NCBI GenBank assembly: GCA_037349315.1
Contig: JBAIAC010000014.1
Location: forward strand, 28,559,001 to 28,623,000
From: Chelydra serpentina
Taxonomy: Eukaryota > Chordata > Testudines > Chelydridae
Direction of reading: 5' to 3'
Length of the DNA stretch: 64,000 bases
A program made the position numbers and the translations under genes. Under the pieces are notes generated by a model, which did no database searches, was not told the DNA's origin, and saw only the letters and a program-made list of their open reading frames with translations. This document shows, in pieces, positions 8,516 through 19,772 of the stretch. The first letter of the stretch is position 1. Each line of letters opens with the position of its first letter.

Positions 8516-11500
8516 GCCAGGAGAATTATGTGCATACTGTAACATTTTGTTTAATTTGGAGGATTTATTTTCAAATGTACACATTGCTATGTTTTTTGAT
8601 ACCAGGAGTTACCACTTAACAAGTAAAGGATATGATTAGTTCTGAGTAAAATTTATACCAAACTCTCACTATTCACATACAGAAAATGTAGACTGAGATT
8701 TCCTTACAACTTGAACATGCTCAGAATAGCTCTCAAACCCCATGAGATGATACTTACAAGAATAGTGCTGCTTTTATGAAACCACATCTTCTTTCCACAT
8801 GAGAACTATAAATGGCAGGTGATATTTTAGAAATAGACTGTTTTGAAAGAGCGTGCTTCCAATGCCATTAAAGGAGGATAGTGTCTGGGAACATATTAAA
8901 TCCACCCTTTGAAATCTTTACTATTAGAATGGTAGATTTAGTATGCTTTTGAGGTTTTAAATAAAAGGTCATTTTAATGAGGAAATATAAACTGTAATTT
9001 TTGCTATACAATACACACACATTGTATGTTTTAAAATGTCAAGTGCTGTTATGATTTTTATAGATTAGGGACAATTTTTGTCATTACATCTTATAATTTA
9101 CAGGCCCTTTGACAAATCAAGATTTTTATCATTCTTCATATGCATTAAACTCTGAACTCTTCCTGAAATGTCTTGATGATCTGTTGATGAAATCTGCCAA
9201 GCATTCATAAATTGTATACGAGTATTAATCAAAATTCATCAGGCTATAAATTCCAGTGCAATTGGATTACTATCTCTATTCTATTAAGTCAAACTAAGCA
9301 GTATTTTCATTTTGCTTAAACTTAAAATACTTCTTATTTTCCACTGGCAACTTTTATTTAATTATTCCTTAATTTTTCAGCTAAGACTGAAGAGGGGGTA
9401 GGTTATATTTTTGTGCGTGTGACTATATCGCATACAACTTGGACCTTGCGTTTATCATGTAGGCCTTTATGCCAGTGTGTATCTGACTTCAGTGTAGTTC
9501 CTTCTTTTCATATCAATGTAACTAAGAGGAGATTCAGGTCAATAGTCTCTCTGTATGCTTTGGGAATTTTATTAATATAGCAGAGATGAAATTAATGAAT
9601 TACTGACCACTAAGGCATTCTTCTCCATGGGGCAGTGCTTTCTACCATATTTTAAAACGTAGCTCTGTGGCACCTTGACAGCAGCAAATGACTCAAACTC
9701 TCCAACTCCACTTGATAGACTACATTCTCTCATCACATTAGTGTTCCCCTACCCCCTCAAAGGCAATTTCAGGCCTAACTCAAAGCCCTGGACAGGTGTT
9801 TTGTTCATTCCTGATTGTAATGGAAGTATAGTCAAAGGGGAAATAAAATCACCTATACACTCTCAGAAGAGTTAATTATTTTCAGGAGTAAATTGGCCCC
9901 CTGGTTATGAACATGACAGTACGCCTACTGTAATAATCAGGAAGCAAAACATCAGGTCTTCAGAGCAATGGCACTCATAAACATAAGCAAGGATGTTGAT
10001 GTTTAATTTTTGCAGTCTGCTTTAAAAGTCCGTTTTCTGTTTGTGGTAACGTGATCTCCAGCTACTCTTAGCTGAATCAGACTTGTTTCAGGATGCTTAA
10101 CATATGGAAAGATGTACTGTGGGTGTAGAGTGTCAGAGATTTAGAGTTGCTAAACACATGAGATTAAACTTCATGTACAGAAGAATGGTTGGTTCCTGTT
10201 CAGTTCCATGACAGCTGAGCCTTGGAAGTTCTGCTGAGGCTTTTAGGACAAAGTGGCATAAAACTGATATAATGTTGTTGTGAATAAAACATTAAGCACC
10301 TTCTCAGCTTCCTCTTACAGGTTTATTTTATTGGCAATGAGATGTACAGTAACATGAATCCTACACCTAGGAGACTGTATCATACCCACAAGTAGCAAAA
10401 GACATTGTGGGGTTTTTTGCCTAATACAATTTTGGAGTATATAAATTATTCCACTTAAATTGTTTAAACACGGTTAATAAGTATAATATTTGATACAGTA
10501 AAAGTATATACCATACAAATGCAGAAAACTGTTGCTTACTCTTGTGATTTTTGTGAGTCCTGCAACTTTTGTGTTTTCCTTCAAGTACCAACTGCTAGAA
10601 TCAATCTCTTGCATAAGAATCTGATTTCATTTTAAAAAAAAAGTTTCTAACATTTGTAGTTGCAGAGAAAACGTGAATCAAGTGCAAAGTCTGAAAACTC
10701 AGAAGGCAAATAAAAATAACCCAACATTTATTTATTTTTATTTAATATCATAATTGGCTTTAAAAAATCTCAGTGTTTTTTTTTGGGGTGGGAGGGGAGG
10801 ATGGGGAAGAGAAGCAAACACATGATTTTTTGACAACTTGGGGTAGGCATGTTTTGGGAATTGGCTGCCTTAGTTATTGATAAAGATACTGTTCTGCATC
10901 AAGTCTACATATATAATTATGCTGGAACTTTTATGTATATAATGTATATTCTTGGCGGAGGGAAGAGGAGGAGCAGGGGTGGGGTCTCGGGGACCAGTAA
11001 ATGCCAGTTTTTAAGATTAACCAAACAGCTCTTTCAAAGCATACTACATTTATTTAAAGACAAAAGCATACAGAGAAAACATGAAAGAAAAAAATTATCT
11101 AAATGCATACTTAAATTTTACCACTAGCCCTCATCAGTCCTGTGGAGACACTGATAGATTCCAGTTCATCCAATCCTTCCACAGGAGTGGCTTTTCCTTG
11201 GACAAAAGTCGTGTCTGTTTGTTGAAACAAAAAAAAGGGCCCGTGTCAGTTCAAACTGGCTTTTTATAACCAAACTCCTGCTTTGTCTACCAGCATCCTG
11301 AAAACAAGTAGAACCCGTTACTGCCCTTTTACCCAGGCCTTTGAGGTTTGGCCCACTGAGGATCTGCATAACCAGATTTGGGATTTTTGCATTAATGACC
11401 CCTTATTGCCTCCAGATTTTGCAGGGAACACGACCTCCTCCCCGCCCTCCCCCGGCAAGTGAGGAACACACACAAGTACATACAACACTTAATGATACAA

Positions 11501-11588
11501 GGGGCTGTGAATGTATGAATCTGTATCATCTGGTCCAGCTCAATATCATGTTATTTGAAGTTTTCATGCTCTCAAGCCCTGGCTCAAA
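8516..11588. other. AT-rich sequence, no gene recognised
   Basis: About 3 kb with only short chance ORFs and small homopolymer or G-rich tracts (for example near 10790 and 10960). No repeat boundary could be supported. Confidence 0.5.
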
Positions 11589-11596
11589 CATACAAA

Positions 11597-11719
11597 TAGG
11601 GTGACCAGACAGCAAGTGTGAAAAATCGGGATGGGGGTGGGGGGTAATAGGAGCCTATATAAGAAAAAGTCCCAAAAATCGGGACTGTCCCTATAAAATC
11701 GGGACATCTGGTCACCCTA
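11597..11719. mobile_element. 123-bp hAT-type MITE, copy 1
   Basis: Ends are TAGGGTGACCAGAC and GTCTGGTCACCCTA, perfect inverted repeats of 14 bp. The flanks carry an exact 8-bp duplication CATACAAA (11589-11596 and 11720-11727), diagnostic of hAT-like insertion. A near-identical copy lies at 32126-32252. Confidence 0.93.
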
Positions 11720-11727
11720 CATACAAA

Positions 11728-14700
11728 TAACATTAAATATAGTAGGTTCCCTGTATGCCTGTGTTCACATATCTGTCACAAATAATATTTAAAAAACATA
11801 AACATAACATAAAATGTCAATTGCTTATAACCAACCTAATAACTAATCTTGCTAACAGTTAGTATAAGGTACCCTACACTGTTGCCTGGACCTGCGTGGC
11901 TCCCCTCTTACTACAACACTACTGCTGTCTGAAATTGGCTAGTTCAGTTGTTCTGATTGTTTTAATCATTCTGTACTTGTTGCCTACTTGAGACCCTCCT
12001 GGGCATGTCTTTCATATGCTTCATTTTTATGTGGAGTACAGTACTTGTCAAATTTCAGTACTCCCATTTCATAGCTAGCCTCCTCTTGCTGAGTTAACTG
12101 AAAACTATTAAACCCACCAAGTGCTTCAGAACCAGCCATAAATAAGGATACCTTGTGAGTGACTTCCTTTTATATGGTACCACTTACCTCTGAATACAGA
12201 GTACAGGTGCTGTTTGAACTTCCTCCTGTTGTCTGTGTCCAGAGTTGCAGCTCTAATGGAGCTTTGAAATGCTCCAGTCTTTCACTTGGGATGTCTTCTT
12301 AACTTTTTACTCCTGGTACTATGTGGTATTCAGTGGTCATTCTGTGCTTAAGGAGCTTGTAAGAGATCTGCTTTATTCTGTGTCCAGTTCCAACTGGCTA
12401 TGCCTAACAATCAAAGCTTTACAGCACCTGGACTTGCTGTCTAAGAAGCTCAGCCATTAAAGGTCCCAGTCCCCTTATACTACAAACCCGACCCCTAGGT
12501 GCCTTTAAAGTAACTGGTATATTTATTTATTGACAAGTGAAATATATTTGCTTACTGATTTTTAAGGTTTTGAATTCGGTTTGTATGGAGTAGGTGTACT
12601 GAACCTAACTGAAATGTAAATGTCTTGTGTTCCTATACCAAGGATATACTATGTACCCTGGGCTCCAAAATGGTAATATGCCACTACATTTCCCTCCCTC
12701 CCTTACATGCTTTGAACATTGCTCTGGTAGTCTTCAGATCTATTTTAAATCTTTTGGAGCAAACATTATCTCACTAACTAACCTCTTTGAAACTTATTCC
12801 ATATCAGTCATATATCAGTTCTCCAATATATTTCTTCAATGTTGATGGTAATATCTTTGGTGCCCTGTGGTAATGTAAAAAACAACGCCCAGAAGATACA
12901 CAATATAAGTGTACTTAATGGCAACTGATTATCATATGCTTCTCAAGTGATTTGCCAATAAATTGTAATAGGAAGTAGCTGACCTTGAATTTACATAATA
13001 AAGCTGAAAGTTTAAACTGCTTGTTTTTTGCACCTTCCAATACATACATGTTATAAATAGTTGCACCATATATGGTGCAATAAATGTGAAATTTGACCTA
13101 CAGTAGCAAAGGACAAGAAGCTCGCTTGGAATATGTGCAGATAGAAGGAATATATAGGGACATGTGCAGAAATTCTTGAGTGATTTTAAAAGTTATATGC
13201 AACATTAAAGATGAGGATAGAACTAGAAGATTAAAGTAACTTAGTTCAAGCAAGTATAGCTATAGAAGTAATATAAAAAGAACAAAAACATTAATGTGTC
13301 TTAGCAAGAAACTTCTGAAACTGAATAAATTTCAGTAATTTGTTTCAATATTTTTCCTCTCGATTTTTAATTTTCTTGGATGAGCCTCATTTTTTCATAT
13401 GAACTTGAAGTGGAGGACTAGGTTAGATATGAAAGCAGGTATTTAATGTAGTCTATTTTTATACTGCTTTTCTATCTGGTAACCTGCTGCAACAGTTTAG
13501 ATTATAAATGGGTGTCCTGGGGAAGTCCATCAGTATTATGTTTTAATAGCTGAGCTTAGAGAGCACAACTGAGTGGATCATGGATCATACCCACACTTTA
13601 AATCGTGGTCTACACTCCAATGAATTCTCAGAAAGATAACAAAAATTGTGGCATAACCGATTTGTTATAATGATAAAATGATAAAACCTCATGCATGAGT
13701 TCCCTTAGAATTGTACAATAAATCCTAAGATGTATCACAAGGTTCTAGGTGAGGGGTCCATGTAGTTAATGATGTTGGACACCATAAAATTAGTACAGTC
13801 TGTTTGTATTCAGAATAAAAAGAAATCATGTTAAGTGAATAGTTCAGTCATATCTTAAAACTGGTTACTGCTTTAGTTTTAAATACCTAAAACCAAACCA
13901 GTTTATATATTAAAAAGGGCTAATAATGGATATGCTTTGGTAATGTCTCTTCAAGATGACTAATTCTTACAATAGTTTAATAGAATTAGCTGGTGTTGCT
14001 CAGCAGAGTTTTGGATAAAATAAGAATTTGCCCCAAATACTCCAACAAAATTTTAATCCATCCCAACTGGAACATTCATGGAGCTTGGTTACTATCTTTT
14101 TTTCACTTGAAAATCTCAGCCCATACTCTGGTTTTCATCAGAAACAGTAATCTAATGAGGGAGGTTATTCTTCATGTATTTCTGACCCAGTTAAAAGCAA
14201 GGATGTACTGGTAATCTCACACGAAGGTCTATTCTTCAGAGATTTCTAGACCAAAGGTTCTGAAAAGGTCAACTGAGCCTCAGATGAGGATCTGAACTTT
14301 TGGACACTTATCCCAAGTGAACCAGCAAGCCTTTCAAGCTTGCCTATTAGTAATTTCTGGCAGTTCCTGTATATCAGATAATGGGGAAGGAAAATACTGT
14401 GGAACCATAGTTGCAGACCTTTCTAGCAATAATATGAAAAAAAATCATTTCTGTAAGTGTAACTGAGAACATTTATAATATAAAAAAGATGTGCATAACT
14501 TAACAGTAAGTGAGACTACTCCTGATGGCCAACAGGTGTGAAATAAGATAATAAAACTTATCTGATGAATTTAACCATTTATTAATGAGCAATTGTGAAG
14601 TAAAGGACTGTGGTCACTGGTATCAGATTCTTGCTTTGAAGTTTCATCTTTGAAATACAGCCCTGGAGATGGATAACAGTGAGCCAGGTTACTAGGAGAG

Positions 14701-15484
14701 AGTCTGGGTATATATATATATTTTTAACTGACCCTTTCTGTGAAAGATAGCTTTCACTTTAGACATTTTGTTTCCATGCTGCACAAGCTTTATTTTAGAC
14801 TCTTTTACAGACACCCACCTTGTTTCTCTAATAGCCTGGGACCAATACAGTTATGACAACACTGTATATGTTATTATTTTAAGCTATTCAGTCAGGTGAA
14901 TTATAAAACCAATTAGAAAATGTTTCCTTCTGTTTTTAAAAACATCAGACATACCGTACTACTTCAACAACCCCACAATCAGGAAACTTGGAGTGATTTG
15001 GTTTGTATTGAAGTGAAAATTTATTTTCTGCGTATTCTTTACTAAGAAGGTAATGATCCTACTTCAGGGCAAACTTTGCGTGGTGAAGGCAGTTGTGAGG
15101 AATTCTTTGTAAATGGATTTGCAATTAGCTGTTAAGGTACATTCAATGACATTATACTGAGTAAATTAATTCTAAATCATTGCCACATTTTCAAAAAAAT
15201 TATTTAATGGCCATTTTAATAAGGTACTTTGTGTTTAACACATACATTTATAAATAATATGCAGGCTTGATTAAGCTTTAAACAGCTTGTATCCCACACT
15301 GTGAGAACTGGTTAAGGAATTTTATTAGTATTCTAGTCTATATTTGCCTTGTGATATCTCCTTAGAGGCATCCGAGAAATAGAACATTCACAGTTTTGTA
15401 AAAGGATGTATTACGAAAGTTCCTTCCAAGAGTGGTTGAAGAAGAATAAGGCAGGAGAGACTTCCTAGCTGACTCATCCCCAAC
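11728..15484. other. AT-rich sequence, no gene recognised
   Basis: About 3.7 kb with short ORFs lacking domains. The only supported item is one copy of a duplicated segment at 12891-13026. A TA run lies near 14710. Confidence 0.5.
12891..13026 (+). repeat. Direct repeat copy A (136 bp)
   Basis: This segment matches 19638-19772 at about 129 of 136 positions by eye (six substitutions and one indel), in the same orientation, 6.7 kb apart. Neither copy has terminal inverted repeats. It may be an unnamed interspersed repeat or a local duplication. Confidence 0.85.
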
Positions 15485-15489
15485 ATATA

Positions 15490-15537
15490 TTAGCCATACA
15501 TGCATGCATACATACATTTAGCCACACATACATACAT
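15490..15537. repeat. CATA-type tetranucleotide tract
   Basis: An interrupted run of CATA and CATG units around TTAGCCATACATG and TTAGCCACACATA. Confidence 0.7.
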
Positions 15538-15746
15538 ATCTTTAGCCATGCTGTAGATGCAGTTTGAACTGCAGATGAATTGTGTGCCAGTCCCCCATAA
15601 GTAGGTCATCCAATTCTTCCTTGAGGCAGTCTTCTCTGCCATCCATGCACTGGAGCTCAATCGTTGTCAATCCCTTGAGGTCAAGGATGATCTCTTTCAC
15701 AGGTTTTAATTTTCATGGGTCCCTTGGTGACTGAGGAGTCCAATCC

Positions 15747-16025
15747 TTAAGCCACAGGCTCATTAGCAGACATTGCAGGTGGTGTTGGAAAACAGGGTTG
15801 GGACTGCATGGCAGTTGTCTTTCCTTTCTGGCTTTTTTCTGCGATTAGAGCAAGGCGGTTTTTCTCAAAAGTGGACATTCCATTCCTGACAAGTCTTCGC
15901 CAGTTATCCCTATTCCTGTGTGTGGTGTCGATGTTTATCTTGAGGGTGTCTTTAAAGAGTTTCTTTTGGCCCCTCTGTATCCTTCTCCTTTGAGTTGGGT
16001 GTACAGCAGTTGTTTTGGCAAGCAA
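15747..16025 (-). pseudogene. LINE ORF2 C-terminal fragment
   Basis: About 92 residues with RRRIQRGQKKLFKDTLKINI, then RDNWRRLVRNGM and NRLALIAEKSQKGK. This arrangement is typical of the tail of one vertebrate LINE ORF2 family, after the reverse transcriptase. It lies downstream of the RT fragment on the same strand but is separated by frame breaks. Confidence 0.6.
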
Positions 16026-16374
16026 ATTTCAGGCATGCGCACAGAGTGCCTGCTCCACCTCAACAGGTGCTGAATAATCAGAGCCTCAACACTTTAGATG
16101 TTGACCTCTGTGAGGACACTGACATTAGTGCAGCAATCCTTCCACTTTATGTAGAGAATCTTCTGAAGAAAGTGTTAGTGCTGGCATTCCAGGTTTTTCA
16201 GGTGTTTTCTATAGGTCACCCAAGTCTCGCAGCCATAGATGAGAGTTGGGATTACCACCACTTTATAAACTCGAAGTCTAGTATGTGTTCTGATGTTGTG
16301 ATTGTTGAACACCCAGCAAGACAGTCTGCCAAAGGCAAGGCTGGCACAGCAGATTCTCTGCTGAATCTCGACAT

Positions 16375-17212
16375 CTATGTTTGCCCTCTGTGAAAGATGG
16401 CAAAGTATTCTACATTTTCCAATTGTTCTTTGTCAATGTAGATCTTCCTTGCTGGGTCTAATGATTGACTGGGGACTGGCTGGTGGAGAACTTTTGTTTT
16501 ACCGATGTTTAGAGTTAGCCCTAGGGTTTTGTAAGCTTCAGAGAAGCAATTAAGGGCTGTTTGTAGATCCTCCTTTGAGTGTGCAACTACAGCAGAATCA
16601 TCTGCATGGATGCCAATGCCCTGTAGTAGATGGTTTGGGGTTAATGTTTTTATAGCTGCAACGAAAATGGAGAAAAGGGTGGGTGCCAATACACAACCTT
16701 GTTTTACACCAGTTAGGATGACAAAGGGCTCAGAGGTAGAACCACTGCACAGGATGGAGGCAGTCATCTGGTCATGGAAGAGACTTACAATGGTGATAAA
16801 TTTGCTTGGGCAGCCAAACTTTGATATGACTTTCCACAGAGCCTCATGTTTGAAGGAGTCGAAGGCTTTGGTCAAATCAATAAAGGCAATACACAGTTCC
16901 TGGTGGTGGTCTTGACATTTTGAGGCGCAGCAAATTGAGATTGTTAGTCAGTGTTTCTCCCCTAACTTTCAGTATTTCAGCTGGTATGCCATCAGAACCT
17001 GGTGCTTTATTGTTCTTCATTTGTTTAATTGCTTTGCTGACCTCTTCAGGTGTTGGTGGGTTGGCAAAAGTTTCCCAGATTAGGTGCTGAGGGATGGATT
17101 CGATAGTGTTGTCAGTCACAATTGATTCTTGATTTAGAAGCTTTTTGGTAGTGTTCCTTCCAGCGCTCTTTGATGGATTCATTATCTTTATCTCAGAGTT
17201 GTGAGGCCACAT
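16375..17212 (-). pseudogene. LINE reverse transcriptase fragment
   Basis: Two open pieces in different frames. The upstream piece (17212-16877) carries PTPEEVSKAIKQMKNNKAPG then SDGIPAEIL, the fingers region of RT. The downstream piece (16875-16375) carries MTKAFDSFKHEALW, GVKQGCVLAPTLFSIF and GIHADDSAVVAHSKEDL. The catalytic box reads HADD where FADD is usual. A one-base shift near 16876 splits the conserved FIDLTKAFD motif. The RT would be non-functional. Confidence 0.85.
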
Positions 17213-17754
17213 GAACTTGCTCTGTACAGCGTCTTCGTCTCACAAAAAAACTTCACATATCATGTCTGTCAGGGAATGTTTGGATTTCTTTTGCATTGTC
17301 CTCCTACCATTTGTTTTTGATTTTTCAGATCCTCCTTTCAACTTCAGTTTTGAGCTGATGGAAAGAGCTTTGCTTCTGACTGGATAGTGGTTGGTTTTGC
17401 CAGTTGCAGAAAGCTTTTCTCTTCTGGTCTGAAAGGGCTTTAATCTCAATGTTGTTGTCAAGCCAGTCCTGATGGCGGCAGGTAGCAAGGCCAATGGATA
17501 CCTCGTAAGCCTCATGGATGGTCTGTGTTAGGGCTTCCTAGTCTTCTTCGACACCTGTGGTGACATTTCCAGGTGTGCGTATGGTCAGTTTTTCATTGAG
17601 GAGTGTTTGGAAGTTCTCTTGTGCACTGAGGATTGAAGTCTTTGGATGTTGTATTGTCGTCTGTGTGATTTGGATTGATTTCTATGTTTAATGCAATCCT
17701 GATGGGTAAGACTGACCTCACCAGGAGGTGGTCAGTCCAGCAATCATTGGCTCC

Positions 17755-18399
17755 TCACATGACAGCAGTGACTTGGACATCTCTTAGATCCTGTGTTCTT
17801 ACAATGACATAGTCTAGGAGGTACCACTGTTCTGAGCGGGGGTGTTGACAAGTTGTGTTGTACTTGTTGCTTTGTCTGAAGATTGTGTTTGTGATCACAA
17901 GGTTGTGCTCTGCACATTTTCTGAGTAGAAGGATGCCATTGGAATTGGTCTTGCCTACTCCTTCTTTCCCAATGGTGCCACTCCATATGTTAGAATTAAA
18001 GTCCCCTAAGAGGATTATTTTATCTGCTTTTGAAATGGAAGACAACATTTCATCAAGGTCAGTGCAGAAGGATTCTTTCTGTTGTTCTTCAGTATCGAGT
18101 GTTGGTGCATATGCACTGATGACAGTGGCAAATGACATATTGACCAATTGGATGTGGAGGGTCATAAGGTGCTCATTGATGCTGATAGGGAGCTCAGTCA
18201 GGCAGTTGATTAAAAGGCTTTTGATTGCAAAGCCAACACTGTGTATTTCTCTGTCGCTTCCTGGTTTTCCTTTCCAGAAGAAAATATAACTGCTGCCCTC
18301 TTCCCGCGAGTGGCCTTCATTTGCATGGCTTGTTTTGCTGACGTTGTTTGCTTGAGAATTCTCAGGCAACAATTGCTGTTCTGCATTTGGGTCTTTCAC
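17755..18399 (-). pseudogene. LINE apurinic-like endonuclease fragment
   Basis: An open piece of about 214 residues with endonuclease landmarks: VISAYAPTLDTEEQQKESF, then IILLGDFNSNIWSG (catalytic Asp/Asn region), and WYLLDYVIVRTQDLRDVQVT near the end. The expected DCWTDH box lies just past the stop in another frame (near 17740). The N-terminal catalytic part is missing or out of frame. Confidence 0.8.
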
Positions 18400-19384
18400 T
18401 TTTTGATTCGTCTAGTAGGGTATGACATTCCAAGTTGCAAGAAACATTTTTGGGTTTCGACCACATTTGGAGTGATCCCTCTGGAAATGGTTATCCAGTC
18501 AGGTTATATTTGGAGTACCTTTTCTAGCCCCATCCCTGTATGGGGTGAGCAGAGGGGTTCCTAAAATGGCCGGCTCAGTCATGACTGCTGCTGCCAAAAA
18601 TGCCCCCCATCACAGTCCAGGAGCACATGACAACCATCTTGTGGTCACCACCTGCATTTGGGTCTGTGGCTAGGGACTCCTGGTGATCACTTCACCTATC
18701 CCCATCACCACTTGCCCATCGCCACAGGACTTCAATGGATAAGGAGTGGTGGGAAAAGTTCTTACTGTGAAAGAAGCCTGCTTGTGAGTAGCTCACCAAC
18801 AGCCACATAAATCTTGGCGAAAGAGGCACCTGTGTCCAGTCTCAAGGAGGGTCCAAGATGACCGGGGGTTTCTCCTCCATTACAGCCTTCTTCTGCCTTT
18901 GCAGCCATTGAGAGGTGATCCTGCTTCATCTGCCTGTTCTGCTGATGAGGTCTTGCACTGGTTTGTGTTGGGCTGCACTTTGTCTGGTACCTCGCCTTCG
19001 ACCTTACTACCAGGGGTGACCCTACCAGGAGTACAGGACTCCTGACGGCATCGCTCTTTGGGTCTTAAGTATATATATGCAAGCTTCTCCACCGTGTCAT
19101 GCTGGCAGCCCTGGAACTCAGTATCATACACTTGAATATAAATTACTTTCTATTCTGGAATTTCTGAATTAGAAAAGAAACTGGGATCAGTTGGGATCTG
19201 CCAAAACTATATGAAGTTATAATTCAAGAATAGGAAAGGTTCTTATCAAGGAGAACTCACTATTATATTCTAAAAGTGTACATAAGTGTTGCTAGAAACT
19301 CTGGAATGGGCTGATCTACAGACTGTCAGTTCTTCACTATTTAAAGTAATACTTGATGAAAAAAAATTCTTTTCCCTTGTTTTA

Positions 19385-19560
19385 TTATTACTAGTACTGA
19401 GCTTTAATGTACATCTTCTCATCTATAGACCTCAGAGCACTTTACAAAGGTCAGCATCACTATTCCCACTGTACAGGATGGGGGGAAACATCCAGCAGGC
19501 CAGTGGCAGAGCCACTAATCCCAGTTGTCTGAATCCTGCTCTGGTGACTAAACACAGACT
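19385..19560 (+). repeat. MIR-like SINE fragment (opposite orientation to 7930-8052)
   Basis: AGAGCACTTTACAAAGGT, TGTACAGGATGGGGGGAAAC and CCAGTGGCAGAGCCACTAAT follow the MIR order (GCRCTTTACA, ACAGATGGGGAAACTGAG, GTGGCAGAGCTGGGATT). It is old and diverged. Confidence 0.65.
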
Positions 19561-19637
19561 AAACAAACAGCGCCTCATACTAGAGCTGGCTAGGAATTTT
19601 TTGACAGCTTGTTGTTGGAGAGAATGCTAGTTTGTCA

Positions 19638-19772
19638 AGAAGATACACAATATAAGTGTATTTAATGGCAACTGATTGTCATATGCATCTCAAGTGATTT
19701 GCCAATACATTGTAAAAGGAAGTAGCTGACCTTGAATTTACATAATAAGCTGAAAATTTAAACTGCTTGTTT
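19638..19772 (+). repeat. Direct repeat copy B (135 bp)
   Basis: Partner of 12891-13026; the match begins AGAAGATACACAATATAAGT and ends AACTGCTTGTTT in both. It begins shortly right of the MIR fragment. Confidence 0.85.

Larger units (their letters stand above)
15550..19135 (-). mobile_element. Degenerate APE-type LINE (non-LTR retrotransposon), minus strand
   Basis: Reading right to left, the parts occur in LINE order: an N-terminal or 5' region (about 18880-19131), an apurinic-like endonuclease (17755-18399), a reverse transcriptase (16375-17212), and a C-terminal tail (15747-16025, GQKKLFKDTLKINI and NRLALIAEKSQKGK). Frameshifts and stops separate them, so it is dead. The motifs resemble the widespread vertebrate LINE with LHQPVPSQ-like and GQKKRFKDTLK-like text; I cannot assign the clade. 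Ends are approximate. Confidence 0.8.

Noticed and set aside
17855..18564. Plus-strand ORFs of 107-144 codons
   Set aside because: Reverse shadows of the minus-strand LINE endonuclease.
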